Assembly: GCA_963854835.1 (NCBI GenBank)
Contig: OY978526.1
Span: forward strand, 94,583,904-94,647,903
DNA: 64,000 nt
Direction: 5' to 3'
Source of the DNA: Megamerina dolium
Lineage: Eukaryota; Arthropoda; Insecta; Diptera; Megamerinidae
Notes under the pieces: model-generated
Seen by the model: only the letters and a program-made list of their open reading frames with translations
What the model was told of the DNA's origin: nothing
Database searches by the model: none
Part shown: one piece after another, positions 22,966-33,788 of the stretch
How positions within the stretch are numbered: the first letter of the stretch is position 1
How the letters are laid out: the number at the start of each line of letters is the position of its first letter
Translations under genes and position numbers: made by a program

Positions 22966-23534
22966 TAACAATATGTTAGTACCAAAAAAAATTTACATCA
23001 ACAATTGAAAAAGGGAGTAAAATCAAAATTGGAGTTGAATTTTGACAATTAACAATCGCTTTAGAAATAAATCTTACTGTGTAAACGGGTAGAAAGATTT
23101 TCGTAATCGAGCTGTAGTAATCTCTATGTGTAAACATACTATTAGCAGCATATTATAGATTGCTGGCAAACAATCATGCTAATGTTTTTCACGATGGTTC
23201 TGTAAAAGTGGAGTATTTCCAATGAATGTACTATTTGAGCAACACAGTAACAACACAGCATGCATACTTTTGATGTGGGCACTTTGATAAGGAAGGGTAT
23301 ATTTTAACTTCGTTTGACTGATGAATAAGCATGCATACTTTTTTGTATTTCGGCCTTAACCATTAGTTAAACACGTTGTACGATGAATTGGATGGCTGTC
23401 TAGTATACACGTATCAGCATTATGTACAATGCCTTGTCCAACTTTAATTTTCTCATATTCATAATATTGAATGTTCGCAGAATGCTGATTCTATCATACT
23501 GCTTTTTCCATGAAATAAACTATAATGCAAGTTA
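22966..23534. other. No gene; fragment of an inverted-repeat element
   Basis: 23391-23470 (GGCTGTCTAGTATACACGTA ...) matches, inverted, 25620-25690 of the element at 24261-25937. The rest shows nothing recognisable. Confidence 0.5.
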
Positions 23535-24257
23535 TAGCCTAGACAGACGGCAGCCTAATTCCGGATTATCGAGTTAATTCGAATTAACTCGGGTATTAAC
23601 TGCAGCTAATCCGCATAAACTCTATGAGTTAATTCTCAAAATAAAAGAGGATTAGTGCAATTTGTGATGGCAACACTGCTGAAAATTGTCTATTGTGAAT
23701 TTTTCTCCATCCATTTTACAAAATATAAGGTGTGTTCGCTAACGAAAAACTTTCAACAATTGTTTACAGTTTTCAACATGAAAAGTGTTGGCGAACAAAT
23801 AAATCCAGCTGTCAATTATGAACGTCAATTTACAAGTTTCTGATAGTTTTCAGTTCACGTACTTCTTGTAGATTTTCTCATATCGAGAGTGATAGACGAC
23901 AGAAATTGATGGTGATAGTAATGTAAGTGGACAGACCTAATAAAACAGCAATCAGCTGTTTAGTTAATCCGCAATACTGCCGTCTGTCAGATTATTTTAT
24001 TCGGATTAAGTGCGCCGGTAATCCGGAATTATGCTGCAACTAGCCACCGACGTAGCGTACGTACGTACCGCCCGTACGTAAGAACATACAAAATTGCATT
24101 GATTTTCTCCGCTCCGAGCAACGTCTACGTCACCGTCATACGGTAGTGAGTTTTCGTTAACACGACATTCCCATAAGATAGGTCGTGTCAGCTGACACGT
24201 TCTACGTTTTTACGTCGGTGGCTAGTTGCAGCATTAGGCTGCCGTCTGTCTAGGCTA
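23535..24257 (-). mobile_element. PIF/Harbinger-like MITE, copy C, interrupted
   Basis: Same family as copy A in the opposite orientation, flanked by TTA on both sides (23532-23534, 24258-24260). It is interrupted near its right end by a 202-bp MITE at 24032-24233. Confidence 0.85.
24032..24233. mobile_element. Nested 202-bp MITE, TTA duplication
   Basis: Inverted ends TGCTGCAACTAGCCACCGAC and their complement GTCGGTGGCTAGTTGCAGCA, flanked by TTA on both sides. The interior has CG-containing palindromic words (CGTACGTACGTAC, GTCAGCTGAC). The TTA duplication again fits PIF/Harbinger. Confidence 0.8.
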
Positions 24258-24260
24258 TTA

Positions 24261-25937
24261 TATACGCACCAACCGTTGGTTCAACATGAACATGTTGGAT
24301 AACCGGTTGTATCATATACGGTATGGTTGTACAACCAACTTTGATGTTGGTCCAACAGTTGTATGAAATTTAAAAAGATTTAATTCACGATATAAATATG
24401 AGAAGAAAAAAAGATAGAACTACAACACATTAAATTACTGACTTACGATCTTCGTTCAGTTATCAGCTAATTTTTTTTTTCAAATTTTATCTTTTTTGTG
24501 TATGTATATATTTCTATATTCAGAATCTTTTAAATTGTATTAAATTGCATTAACGTATTTGAAAAATAAATTTTCAACAAGCGTAAAAGTTCCACTTTAT
24601 CCGCACTGTACCGCACTTACAATACTGCGTCTGTTTGAGTGCTCTCATATACCGCCATGGTATTTGATACCGCATATCGTACGGGATTATACCGCACTGT
24701 TCCGTACGGCGGCTGTTTGAGGAGACCTTTAAAGTGGACTTCTAATGCACGCTTAGACGTATGCGTGAATGTGACAGCAGAGTAGAAAACACGCAAACTT
24801 ATGGGATAAATTCCATAGATACACGCGTAAAATTATTCGAACGCATAAAAGTTGAACTTTTTCCACTTTCATGCGTAAAATTACAACTGCCATTTATGTG
24901 AACAAATACTAATACGATAACGCTGTAAATCAAAATGATAACAATGATAGTAAATCGAAATGATGAAATGATAATAGAAATAAAATTAAATAAAAAGGTA
25001 ATATTTATTTGATGTTACAAGACATTGCACTCGTTATTTACGGCTTTTCGCGAAAATAAATACATCAATGTAAGGAACAATCTCTCCTCCACCAGAATTG
25101 TTTGCCGTTTGGAATACTGTGGATTACATGCGTGTTGATGCGAAATTGTTCAGGATCACGCAGTTTTAATTTCTTAAACGTTATGGCAAAGAAAGCACTA
25201 ACTTCAAGGCCCAAATATATTCTTGCACCCACATCCTTCTTGTTGTCATTAGTTTAATGCACACCGAGTGCACTATAATTACACTGCCAACCACCATCAA
25301 TATAAACGTAAAATCTTGGTCCATTCTTATTAACACGCTCTTTTTGTTAAAGAATAATAATTAAATATAATTTTCAAATGCATAGTATGTTTACTATGTA
25401 GTTACCATATCTGTTCGTACGAAAATGCATAGAAAGTGAGAATGCATTCGCACGCACGCGTATGGTATGGATGTCAACTTTTAGCGGTTGTACATTGGAT
25501 TGGAAGACGTGTATAAGCAGATTGTACAACAAACTTTATTTACATTTGTCGTTATAGTTGATTTCACGGAAAAGCGGTATCATCGATTCCGCATTTCACG
25601 AATTTTTCAACGTGATGAATATGAGAATAATATAGTTGGACAACGCATTGTACATCGTGTTGATACGTGTATACTAAAGAGCCATCCAACTCATTGTACA
25701 ATGTTATAACCAACGGTTGTATCGTGTATACTCTGCATAACAACAAATGTAAACAAACCTGGTTGTACAATCTGCGTACACTAGTTCCAATTCATTTCAA
25801 AACCGCCAACGCTGATTGAAAGGTTTTAATTTTTGATACAATCGTTGGACCAACATCAAAACTTGTTGTACAACCATACACGATACAGCCGTTTATCCAA
25901 CATGCCCATGTTGGACCAATGGTTGGAGCGTGTATAC
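24261..25937. mobile_element. Element with ~100-bp inverted repeats
   Basis: The first ~100 bp (TATACGCACCAACCGTTGGT ... ATGTTGGTCCAACAGTTGTA) return inverted at 25835-25937 with moderate divergence. Interior contains further inverted pieces and a possible Harbinger transposase remnant. No intact ORF. It ends only 56 bp before the mRpL51 ATG. Confidence 0.6.
25060..25240 (-). pseudogene. Possible PIF/Harbinger transposase N-terminal remnant
   Basis: Two minus-strand frames read RRMWVQEY and then LGLEVSAFFAITFKKL, KLRDPEQFR. This resembles the RRYWV...GAF...D-F-R start of Harbinger transposases. A second copy of part of it lies at 40875-40965, also on the minus strand. The match is weak and short. 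Confidence 0.35.
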
Positions 25938-25981
25938 TTTGCATTATGACCAAGTATTGTGACATAATTAATCGACTGGAG

Positions 25982-25987
25982 ATGTGA
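25982..25987 (+). promoter_or_regulatory. Start-stop minimal uORF before mRpL51
   Basis: ATG immediately followed by TGA, five bases before the mRpL51 start codon. If the transcript begins upstream, scanning ribosomes meet this element first. Start-stop elements can stall ribosomes; any effect here is inference. Confidence 0.45.
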
Positions 25988-25992
25988 GCAAA

Positions 25993-26490
25993 ATGTATCC
26001 TGTGTCAAATTTCTTGCTTAAATTTCTGTTTGTAAAGAAACCAAACGTTGAAGGACTAAGAAGTGTGTGCCGTATGTCATCAGATGGGTTGAAAGCAAAA
26101 GCACTTCCCGTCCGGCGTTATGGTTACAAAGAAGGTATATTTCAAGGAGGCCTTCTACCTCATTTAGATAACGGTCAAAAGTTACCAATACCGTATTATT
26201 CGCCTAATAATGCCTGGACTTTAAAACGAGCGCTTTTGGGCCAAAATGATTACATTGATATACTAGGTGGTGATTCTGTACATCCAACACGTGTTCTTTA
26301 TTCTGTACCAGCATGGCTTCGTGGTATATCCGGTAATGAGTACCAAGTTTTACTACGTAAAAACAAAATGCTTGCACAGACAAAATACCCTGTGGCACGT
26401 CCGATGAAATGGAAGCATTTACAGAAGCGAATACTTTATCTATACAAATTCCTAAATCGGAAGACAAAAACTAATTTCTCAAAAAAATAA
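25993..26490 (+). CDS. mRpL51: Mitochondrial large ribosomal subunit protein mL51
   Basis: A single exon of 165 codons, stop TAA, poly(A) signal AATAAA about 15 bp later. The C-terminal part has the mL51 core: [17 protein letters not shown], then [19 protein letters not shown] and [17 protein letters not shown], as in human MRPL51 (WLRGWKGNE, RIRYLYKHFNR). The basic N-terminus fits a mitochondrial import signal. The protein is a structural part of the mitochondrial ribosome. The ATG at 25993 is chosen; the frame is open a little upstream but has no other ATG there. The gene looks intact although its upstream side is entirely transposon. Confidence 0.92.
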   Translation: MYPVSNFLLKFLFVKKPNVEGLRSVCRMSSDGLKAKALPVRRYGYKEGIFQGGLLPHLDNGQKLPIPYYSPNNAWTLKRALLGQNDYIDILGGDSVHPTRVLYSVPAWLRGISGNEYQVLLRKNKMLAQTKYPVARPMKWKHLQKRILYLYKFLNRKTKTNFSKK

Positions 26491-28300
26491 ATTAAAAATT
26501 TTAAAATAAAGCAGAAATGTGTAAATAAACGTGAAAGCGCTTTCTGTGTCGAACTTTTTGTTTGAATCTCAAGTAGGCGAATTTCTTTACTGAGGGCTAC
26601 GGTGATGAAGAAGTTAATATATGTATATTAATTTTTTATCGAGGAAAACGAAAATGAAAACATTTTGCACCTTAGGTACATATTTAATCGGCAGAAGTAG
26701 AGAAACGTTACACCACTTATAAGCGGCGTTGACTGGTGGAGGAACAAATTGGTATACAAGAGAAAACGTACAATAAGGGGAATAATCTAAGAAATGCAAT
26801 TTCATTTACATGCTTCTGCATATTCCCCTTAAGCCACAAACTATTTTTAAATTCGTTGGATTTAGTGTATCTCCATAGCACTACCAAGAAAACTAAGAGA
26901 ATTTGTAACAAATTTGGGCAGGCTATTTTGACAAACAAACAACTCTTTTTGTTATTCTTTCTCGTTCAATTCCTGTTGTTGATGTAGATGTCAGTGCTTT
27001 TGATAATGCTGTGTGATTTGGAGTGGTATCCATTGCATTGGAACAGTTATTAACATCACTTAGGTTGCTCGTATTTAAGATCATGTTTATTGGACACACA
27101 TCGTCCTATTTGTGCTTCATCTTCAATGGAAATGTGTTCCACCAGAGTACTCCCGTTATTCTCAAAATCAAACTCTTCAATTTCTGGCTAATAATCTGGA
27201 TCGTCAACACTCTCATAGCGGTTTTCAAAGATACCTTTACCAACGTCTTCAACATCTGACAATCTTTTCCGCATCTCCAGCCATCAAACCATTGGATTGG
27301 ATCAGATATCTACAGAAGTCCACCTATTTCGTCTTACGTATAGTAGACGTTTTCCTGTAGAAACACTACGAATTACCATACTATCATGGTCCTTCAAATT
27401 CAATATCGATGTTTTGCCTGCACCTTGCAACACCGCTTAGAAGCTATATTATATAACGGTTGATTTAATTAGAACATTTTACCAAACAATAAGTAATCAT
27501 AGCCCGGTAAGTGAATTTTGGTGTCTAACTGTTGACCGCTTAAAAGAGTTAAAGATGTCTCAAAATACGGGGAAGTTGTATTATCATAATTTACTCTGAT
27601 TCCTACGTTAGAGGTATAACTAATAGCGTCAGAATAGCAGAATAGCACACCCTAACGAAAGAAATAATAATAAATTGCCTCGTATAGATACTATTTTAGT
27701 GAATATAACAAACCAAAAATTTATCGTCGGCAACGCCCTTAAAGGCGTGGCTCGTATCAGACCAAAGGTATTTTTAATACCTTTTTACTGATATATAACA
27801 TTTTATACCAATTACATTTTTTAAAGAGTTCAAAACTATAAATAAAATTTTTGTTTTTTCAAAATAAGCTATCAATGGTGTATTAAACAAATTTGAAAAA
27901 AAATATTTTTAATATTGTTTTTTTATCTATACTGAGAAAGTGGTGAATGCAAATATAATAAAATACTGATGTTCGCGAAGCCGGCGTCGGACCTAAAAGG
28001 GTCCGTCCGTCTCTCAAAAAACACATCCTACAGTACTGTTGATCGCGACACTAAATTCGAAGACATGCATGCAATTATATTGAAAGCCGTCCATTTTGAA
28101 AAAACTTTTTTGAGTATCAAACTTAAAAAAATATTCAAAATACATAAAATCTTGAAACAAGCCTACTTAAAGTAAAACAAACAAAAAATGTTTTTCGTAT
28201 AGAGCCTTTGAAGTTTAATAAGTCCAATAAATTCTAAAGCATTGCATTGATTTTTTTTTATTTTTTTTTTTTATAGCACACAATATATCGTTTTTCGGTT
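26491..28300. other. No gene seen
   Basis: AT-rich downstream flank of mRpL51. The minus strand at about 27250-27130 reads DDPDYxPEIEEFDFEN, an acidic stretch that could come from a piggyBac-type N-terminus, but nothing else supports it. A 68-codon ORF at 27969-28175 has no known domain. Confidence 0.4.
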
Positions 28301-28304
28301 TTAA

Positions 28305-29042
28305 GGGGGAAGACCACACATTGACGGTTTCAAAAAATCGAATTTTTTTTTTTTTTGCTTAAAATGTTCTATGAGGTGTGTATTTTAATGTAGTATGCAT
28401 CTATAGTCCGCCAGAAACATTTAAACGAGGTAACGAGACGATTTTTTAAAAAATTTCCCGGGGCACTGAGCGAGTTTCTAAAACTTCAAATGTGTTTATC
28501 TCGAAACGACATTTTGTAAACTGGTGGGACATATAACGCTTGCAGTTTTCAACCGATTTTGATGAAACCTTGCAAAATTATCGAGAATTTAATTCTGCAT
28601 CGAAATACTGGATGGGATTTTTGATATTTTATAATTTGGATTTTTAAAGAACGATTTTGAGGCAAATTTTACAGGTAAAAAATTAACAATTGTTTATAAA
28701 TAGCCACCATTTTCGTAAAATTTAACTTTTCAAAAAACGGCTTCAGTATTTCAGTTCGGAATTATATGGAGAATAACCTGCCTTTCTAACTTTTGTTCCA
28801 GATTCACTTGCCAAGGGTCCAGATGTCCCACCGATGGGGAAAACCGGGCTGGAGGGGGGCTACGCGACCTAGTGCAGCGTGTACAGGGAGCCCGAGATCC
28901 AAGCAAAAAAAAATTGACATTTATTGTAAAAAAGATAACTAATAAAATCATATAAAACATTTTATCATTGCAAGTTGTTTTAATGCTGAAAAAAAATTCC
29001 GAAAATACTTTATTTTCCGACAGCTCAAGGTGGTCTTCCCCC
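28305..29042. mobile_element. TTAA-flanked non-autonomous element
   Basis: 738 bp with perfect 13-bp inverted ends (GGGGGAAGACCAC) and TTAA at both sides (28301-28304, 29043-29046), so probably piggyBac-like. A GC-rich block at 28800-28905 contrasts with the AT-rich remainder. No transposase. Confidence 0.75.
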
Positions 29043-29322
29043 TTAACTTCGAAACTTCGAAAATTACATTTCATTTACTATAACCGATTTTTCATTTACT
29101 GTAAAATTTAATCAACACAAAAAACACATTTAACTGTACGCCATTTTATGATACGCAAAAACAAAATCAGGAATGGTCAAACACAAACTAAAGACAATCA
29201 TGTCCGGAACAACACGTCTGTGGGACACGGTACCTCACGAGCTACTACATCAAAATTTCAACAAAAACATGTCCCGAAAATAAAACTTTAAACGTTTCAC
29301 AAATCAATTCACTTTTAGTACT

Positions 29323-29571
29323 TCAAACTAAAAAGAGTTTCAAACGTTTTAAATGTTTCTCAATCGCTGTATGTGACACCTTTAACTTCTCTGCTGTCTC
29401 TCGTACAATTATATGACGATTCGACTCGATTAGGGCTTTAATATGATCATCAAACTCATCTGATCGACCTGATCGCTGGGCACCTTTGAGCGAAAAATCT
29501 CCGGAACGAAAATTGTCTAACCAATTCCGACACCATGTTCTGTGACAAAAATACTCGTTTTTGCACTCCAT
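29323..29571 (-). pseudogene. Mariner transposase N-terminal fragment
   Basis: Reads NWLDNFRSGDFSLKGAQRSG and then ALIESNRHIIVRETAEKLKV, SHTAIEKHLKRL, the paired helix-turn-helix region of a mariner transposase. The catalytic domain is absent. Confidence 0.8.
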
Positions 29572-30383
29572 ATTAAAACTGACGCCAAACTAATGCCTTT
29601 AGCTTTCAAAAAAGATTGCCATTTAGTTGGTACTTCAGTACCAGCCGAGCGACTGGTGCTACGCAGACCGAAAAGCGGAACCGTTTAATTTGTCCGACCA
29701 AGTGACTGAGGCTCCTACTAGTTACAAAACGGATATTGAGGATATTCGGTTCAGGTTATTTAGGTTCACACTTTAAAACGGACAGTTTGTTGGTTTTTAA
29801 AGGCCGTAGAATCAGAGGATCTCTTCGATGTGAAAATCATATGTTATGTAAATATAGCCCTCCCTTCTGGCGGTTCTAAAAGTGTTAACAAAAGTTTTCT
29901 TGTCCTAAGAACCTTTCAACATAATCTTTCGAACTAGTAGTGAAATTGTGACTTTTTTTTGTATGGTAGCGATCCACCATAGTGCACTAAGTACTGATGA
30001 GAATTCAAAAATATAAAAATTCCATGTGTTTTGTTTATTTATATAACAAGTTATACATTAAATTAAAGTTAATTTTCTGTTTTATTTAAATGGAGTATTT
30101 AATTGTATTACTAACTAGTAATTTTTTTCGTTTAAAATATTTTTTTTTTTATAAAAACAGATATTTTTTACTTTTAAGTGCGTGCTTAAATTTTTATACA
30201 CAAAGTATATAAGTCTGCATATCCGAAGAAACACCAGTACAACGATATGTAAATTATGTTTACGCGTCTTTTTCGCGATCAACTATGTTAACGCGGCCAT
30301 CTTCGCCGCCAAAACACTCGTGCATCTTTCTTTGTATGCACCGACGAAGTATGTGTATGCTTTTATGTTATATTCTAATATAT
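29572..30383. other. No gene seen
   Basis: AT-rich sequence between the mariner piece and the young LTR element. Ends with the ATAT target site at 30380-30383. Confidence 0.5.
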
Positions 30384-30820
30384 TGTAACGAGTATCGATA
30401 GTTGATTACTCATCACTATTGTGACTGACACTATTGGCAGCATCGACATGAATGTCAACAAAAAGAAATAAGCGATAACCAGAACAAGCCAACGAGAAAG
30501 GAAGAGAAGAATCTCGATAAAGGAAGATTCTGGGGTGTTGCCAACAGAGTATAAATAGAGCCAGTGTTGAGAAGGAAAATCAATCTACTTCCGAACGTGA
30601 TTGCGAAAACATTGATACAGAGGCAAAAGTTGCAAGTACATTTAAGTGTTATAGTAAATAGTTGATTGTAAACAGAGTTGATTGTAAATAGAGATTATTA
30701 AATAAATTGTTGCTGTATATAGTTGTACAAAATAAGTGTTGCAGTTATCATTAACAGAATCCAGTGATCGAACAAGGTAATTCAAATAGAATTAAACGTT
30801 CACAGAATAAAAACGTAACA
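30384..30820 (+). repeat. 5' LTR
   Basis: Begins TGTAACGAG and ends CGTAACA. Contains a TATA-like box (TATAAATAG, about 30550) and AATAAA (about 30701), the expected promoter and poly(A) signals. Confidence 0.95.
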
Positions 30821-30822
30821 AT

Positions 30823-30840
30823 TGGTGTCAGAAGTGGGAT
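30823..30840 (+). promoter_or_regulatory. Primer-binding site, tRNA-Leu type
   Basis: TGGTGTCAGAAGTGGGAT, two bases after the LTR. The first 16 bases are complementary to the 3' end of a eukaryotic tRNA-Leu (CCCACTTCTGACA plus CCA), recalled from family knowledge. Confidence 0.8.
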
Positions 30841-30849
30841 TCTGTAAAG

Positions 30850-33750
30850 ATGGTGAAAATTGACCAACTAAAAGTGGACCAGCTTAAAAAGCTGTTGGTA
30901 GAGATGAATCTATCGTCATCAGGTGCAAAGGCAGAACTGCTGGTGAGGCTGAGGCAAGCTATGGAGGCTAAGGGAATTAATGTAGAAGAACATGAGTTCT
31001 TCGAGGAAGCCGATATACAAGCAGTTGTGCACGCTGAGGAAGAGAGCAAGGTAGATTCGAGTGGTCAACTCATGGAATTTATGAAAACCATGATGCAACA
31101 GCAGCAACAACAGCTACAAGAAAATGCGTCTCGCATTGACTCCAAGCTTCAAGAACATTCGGTACGCCAAGAGGGCGTTATTAGTGAATTGCGTATGGAA
31201 ATTCAAGAAGGTTCGTCTCGCCAAGAGGGCGTTATTAGTGATTTGCGTATGGAAATTCAAGAACATTCGGCTCGCCAAGAACACGTCATCGAAAATCTAC
31301 AAAAAGGAATTGAACTTAGATTTCAGGAAATTTCCGGAACCATTAATGAAAAGGTCACGGATTTAAAGGAACATGTAGATGATTTGGAAGATAAGTTCGA
31401 GAAATTACAGCACGATCTCAACCAACTAAAAATAAATGGACCAGCCACATCAGTGATTCGAGATTCAAGCACAATCAAACTAAAGCCACCAACATTTGAC
31501 GGAAGCACGCCATTCAATATCTTCAAGCTTCAATTCGAGACAACAGCTTCGAAGAATCAATGGGATGATAGCGACAAGACTGCTGCTTTAATAGTCGCAT
31601 TAAAAGGTAATGCTTCCGAGGTGTTACAGATGATTCCAGAGAAAGATCGTGGTAGCTATCAGTCACTGATGGACACACTCCAGCGAAAATATGGAAATGA
31701 ATACAAGAGTCAATTACATCGAGTGGAATTGAGATCGCGAGTGCAACGGAGTAATGAGAGCCTTCAGGAATTCGCTTCCGATATTGAGCGCTTATGTCAT
31801 CTAGCGTTCTCCGGTAATTCGGAAGAGTTCGTCGAAAAAATAAAAATAGAGGCATTCATAGATGGCATACGTGATGAAGAGACAAAGCGTGCCCTAGTCA
31901 TGTCACCAAGGAATACTTATGCCGAAACAGTCAGTAGCGCTTTGACATATGAAGCCGCCAGCTTAATGTGTCGACCAGTGCCAGGAGTACGCAAACTAGA
32001 GGGGAAAACATCACATCTGGTTGAAGCAGTGCGTCAGGCAGTAAAATCAGTAGTTCAGCCTGAAGTAAGAGCAGGTCGACGCCAAACCAAATTTAATGGT
32101 AAGTGCTTCATTTGCGACAAACGAGGGCATATAGCTCGTGATTGCAATCAATCGAGTATGAAGCCTAAAGGAAGAACAAGGAATCAACACAAAAATAAAT
32201 TTACCGGTAAGTGCTTCATATGCCATCGAAGAGGACACATGGCGCGTAATTGTCGGCTACGACGCAAGCAACAAAGATCGAATTCACCAGGACAACGAAA
32301 GGAAGATCGTGATGTCATTCATCGTGGTAAAGCTGTTACTCCATATCATCGTATTTGCACCGTAGATAGTAAACATTGTTCTCGGGTAGGAAGCCAGAAT
32401 CACATTGTTAAGCTACGACTTACGAATGTTATATCGGAAGAGTCATGGACAACCGAACGAGTTCAAGAAGATCAACGGAACGACCCAAATCTCGCAAAGA
32501 TTATGGAATACAAGGAGCAGGGCATACGTCCAGATTGGCAAGAAATGGCTAATGAGAGTCCAATAGCAAAGGCATACTGGGCGCAGTGGCAAAGCCTGCA
32601 CTTACGAGACGGATGTTTATTCCGAACATGGGAAAGTGAAGATGGAAAAATCACTTATGATCTGCTAGTGGTACCCAAGGCAAGAATAAATGAAGTGATA
32701 GCTGAGTATCACAATGCCTCCAGTGGAGGGCATTTGGGAATCACCAAAACCGTCGAGAAAATAAAGAAACGATTTTATTGGGTTGGATGCCATGACCATG
32801 TCGCTGATTGGATACGGAAGTGTAAGCAATGTGCAATGGCCAAAGGTCCCACTAAGAGAAGTCGTGGTAAGATGCACCAATACACCGTGGGTGCTCCATT
32901 TGAGCGAATTGCTATGGACATAGCTGGACCATTTCCAATAAGCAACGCAGGAAACAAGTATGTTCTGGTGGTTATAGATTACTTCAGTAAATGGCCTGAA
33001 GTATACCCCATTCCAAATCAAGAAGCTAGTACAGTTGCGGATGTATTCGTCAACCAATGGATTACTCGTTTTGGTGTACCGATGGAATTACACTCAGACC
33101 AAGGTCGAAATTTCGAATCAGTTGTATTCCAAGAGATATGCCGTATGCTGGGTATATACAAAACTCGTACAACACCTTTGCATCCACAATCTGATGGCAT
33201 GGTAGAACGATTTAACCGTACCTTGGAGGAATATTTGAGAAAAGTCGTAGATAAATACCAAAGAGACTGGGATGTACATATACCAATGTTCCTCATGGCA
33301 TATAGATGCGCACAACATGATACGACGGCTACTACACCGGCAATGGCAGTTTTTGGAAACGAGTTAAGACTGCCAGCTGATTTAAAATTTGGAGTCGTAA
33401 CACCAACGAGATCAACCGAAGGTAATTATACTAGCGAAAAGCGGGAACAGTTGGATGAAGTACATCAGTTCATCAGAGAGCGGTCGCAGATGATAAGCGA
33501 TAAGATGAAGGCCAGGTATGACTTGAAAGCAAATTCAAAAGGGTTCTATGAAGGAGAGCTTGTAATGCTTCATAATCCACAACGAAAGAAAGGCCTGTCT
33601 CCTAAACTACAGACTCATTGGGAAGGACCATATGAGATTATAGCAAAGATAAATGACGTAGTGTATCGTATTCAACGTGCCTGGAATAAAAGAGCAAAGT
33701 TTAAAGTAGTGCACTTGGAGCGACTTGCGCCATATCGAGGGGAAGTATAA
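30850..33750 (+). CDS. Gag-integrase fusion polyprotein
   Basis: 966 residues, uninterrupted. An SAP-like motif lies at about 6-38 (LKKLLVEMNLSSSGAKAELL). A Gln-rich coiled coil with 18-residue repeats (RQEGVISELRMEIQEGSS) follows, then the Gag body and two zinc knuckles (CFICDKRGHIARDC, about 419; CFICHRRGHMARNC, about 455). After HCSRVGSQNHIVKL the frame passes straight to the RNase H-integrase linker (ESWTTERVQED) and integrase: HHCC finger (~620-660), core Asp in AMDIAGPF (~690), Asp in HSDQGRN (~749) and Glu in MVERFNRTLEE (~785, 35 residues apart), then a C-terminal domain. Protease, RT and RNase H are missing with the frame kept. Gag would package RNA and integrase join cDNA to the genome; RT must come in trans (inference). 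Confidence 0.93.
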   Translation: MVKIDQLKVDQLKKLLVEMNLSSSGAKAELLVRLRQAMEAKGINVEEHEFFEEADIQAVVHAEEESKVDSSGQLMEFMKTMMQQQQQQLQENASRIDSKLQEHSVRQEGVISELRMEIQEGSSRQEGVISDLRMEIQEHSARQEHVIENLQKGIELRFQEISGTINEKVTDLKEHVDDLEDKFEKLQHDLNQLKINGPATSVIRDSSTIKLKPPTFDGSTPFNIFKLQFETTASKNQWDDSDKTAALIVALKGNASEVLQMIPEKDRGSYQSLMDTLQRKYGNEYKSQLHRVELRSRVQRSNESLQEFASDIERLCHLAFSGNSEEFVEKIKIEAFIDGIRDEETKRALVMSPRNTYAETVSSALTYEAASLMCRPVPGVRKLEGKTSHLVEAVRQAVKSVVQPEVRAGRRQTKFNGKCFICDKRGHIARDCNQSSMKPKGRTRNQHKNKFTGKCFICHRRGHMARNCRLRRKQQRSNSPGQRKEDRDVIHRGKAVTPYHRICTVDSKHCSRVGSQNHIVKLRLTNVISEESWTTERVQEDQRNDPNLAKIMEYKEQGIRPDWQEMANESPIAKAYWAQWQSLHLRDGCLFRTWESEDGKITYDLLVVPKARINEVIAEYHNASSGGHLGITKTVEKIKKRFYWVGCHDHVADWIRKCKQCAMAKGPTKRSRGKMHQYTVGAPFERIAMDIAGPFPISNAGNKYVLVVIDYFSKWPEVYPIPNQEASTVADVFVNQWITRFGVPMELHSDQGRNFESVVFQEICRMLGIYKTRTTPLHPQSDGMVERFNRTLEEYLRKVVDKYQRDWDVHIPMFLMAYRCAQHDTTATTPAMAVFGNELRLPADLKFGVVTPTRSTEGNYTSEKREQLDEVHQFIRERSQMISDKMKARYDLKANSKGFYEGELVMLHNPQRKKGLSPKLQTHWEGPYEIIAKINDVVYRIQRAWNKRAKFKVVHLERLAPYRGEV

Positions 33751-33775
33751 AAACTTGTTCGGGACGAACAAGGTT

Positions 33776-33788
33776 AAGAGGAGGGCAG
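33776..33788 (+). promoter_or_regulatory. Polypurine tract
   Basis: Purine-rich AAGAGGAGGGCAG directly before the 3' LTR, the usual start site for plus-strand cDNA. Confidence 0.75.

Noticed and set aside
29190..29320. Whole mariner element around 29323-29571
   Set aside because: No matching terminal inverted repeats could be found, so only the coding fragment is reported.
32665..33057. Minus-strand ORFs within the Gag-integrase ORF
   Set aside because: Antisense shadows of a well-supported coding frame.
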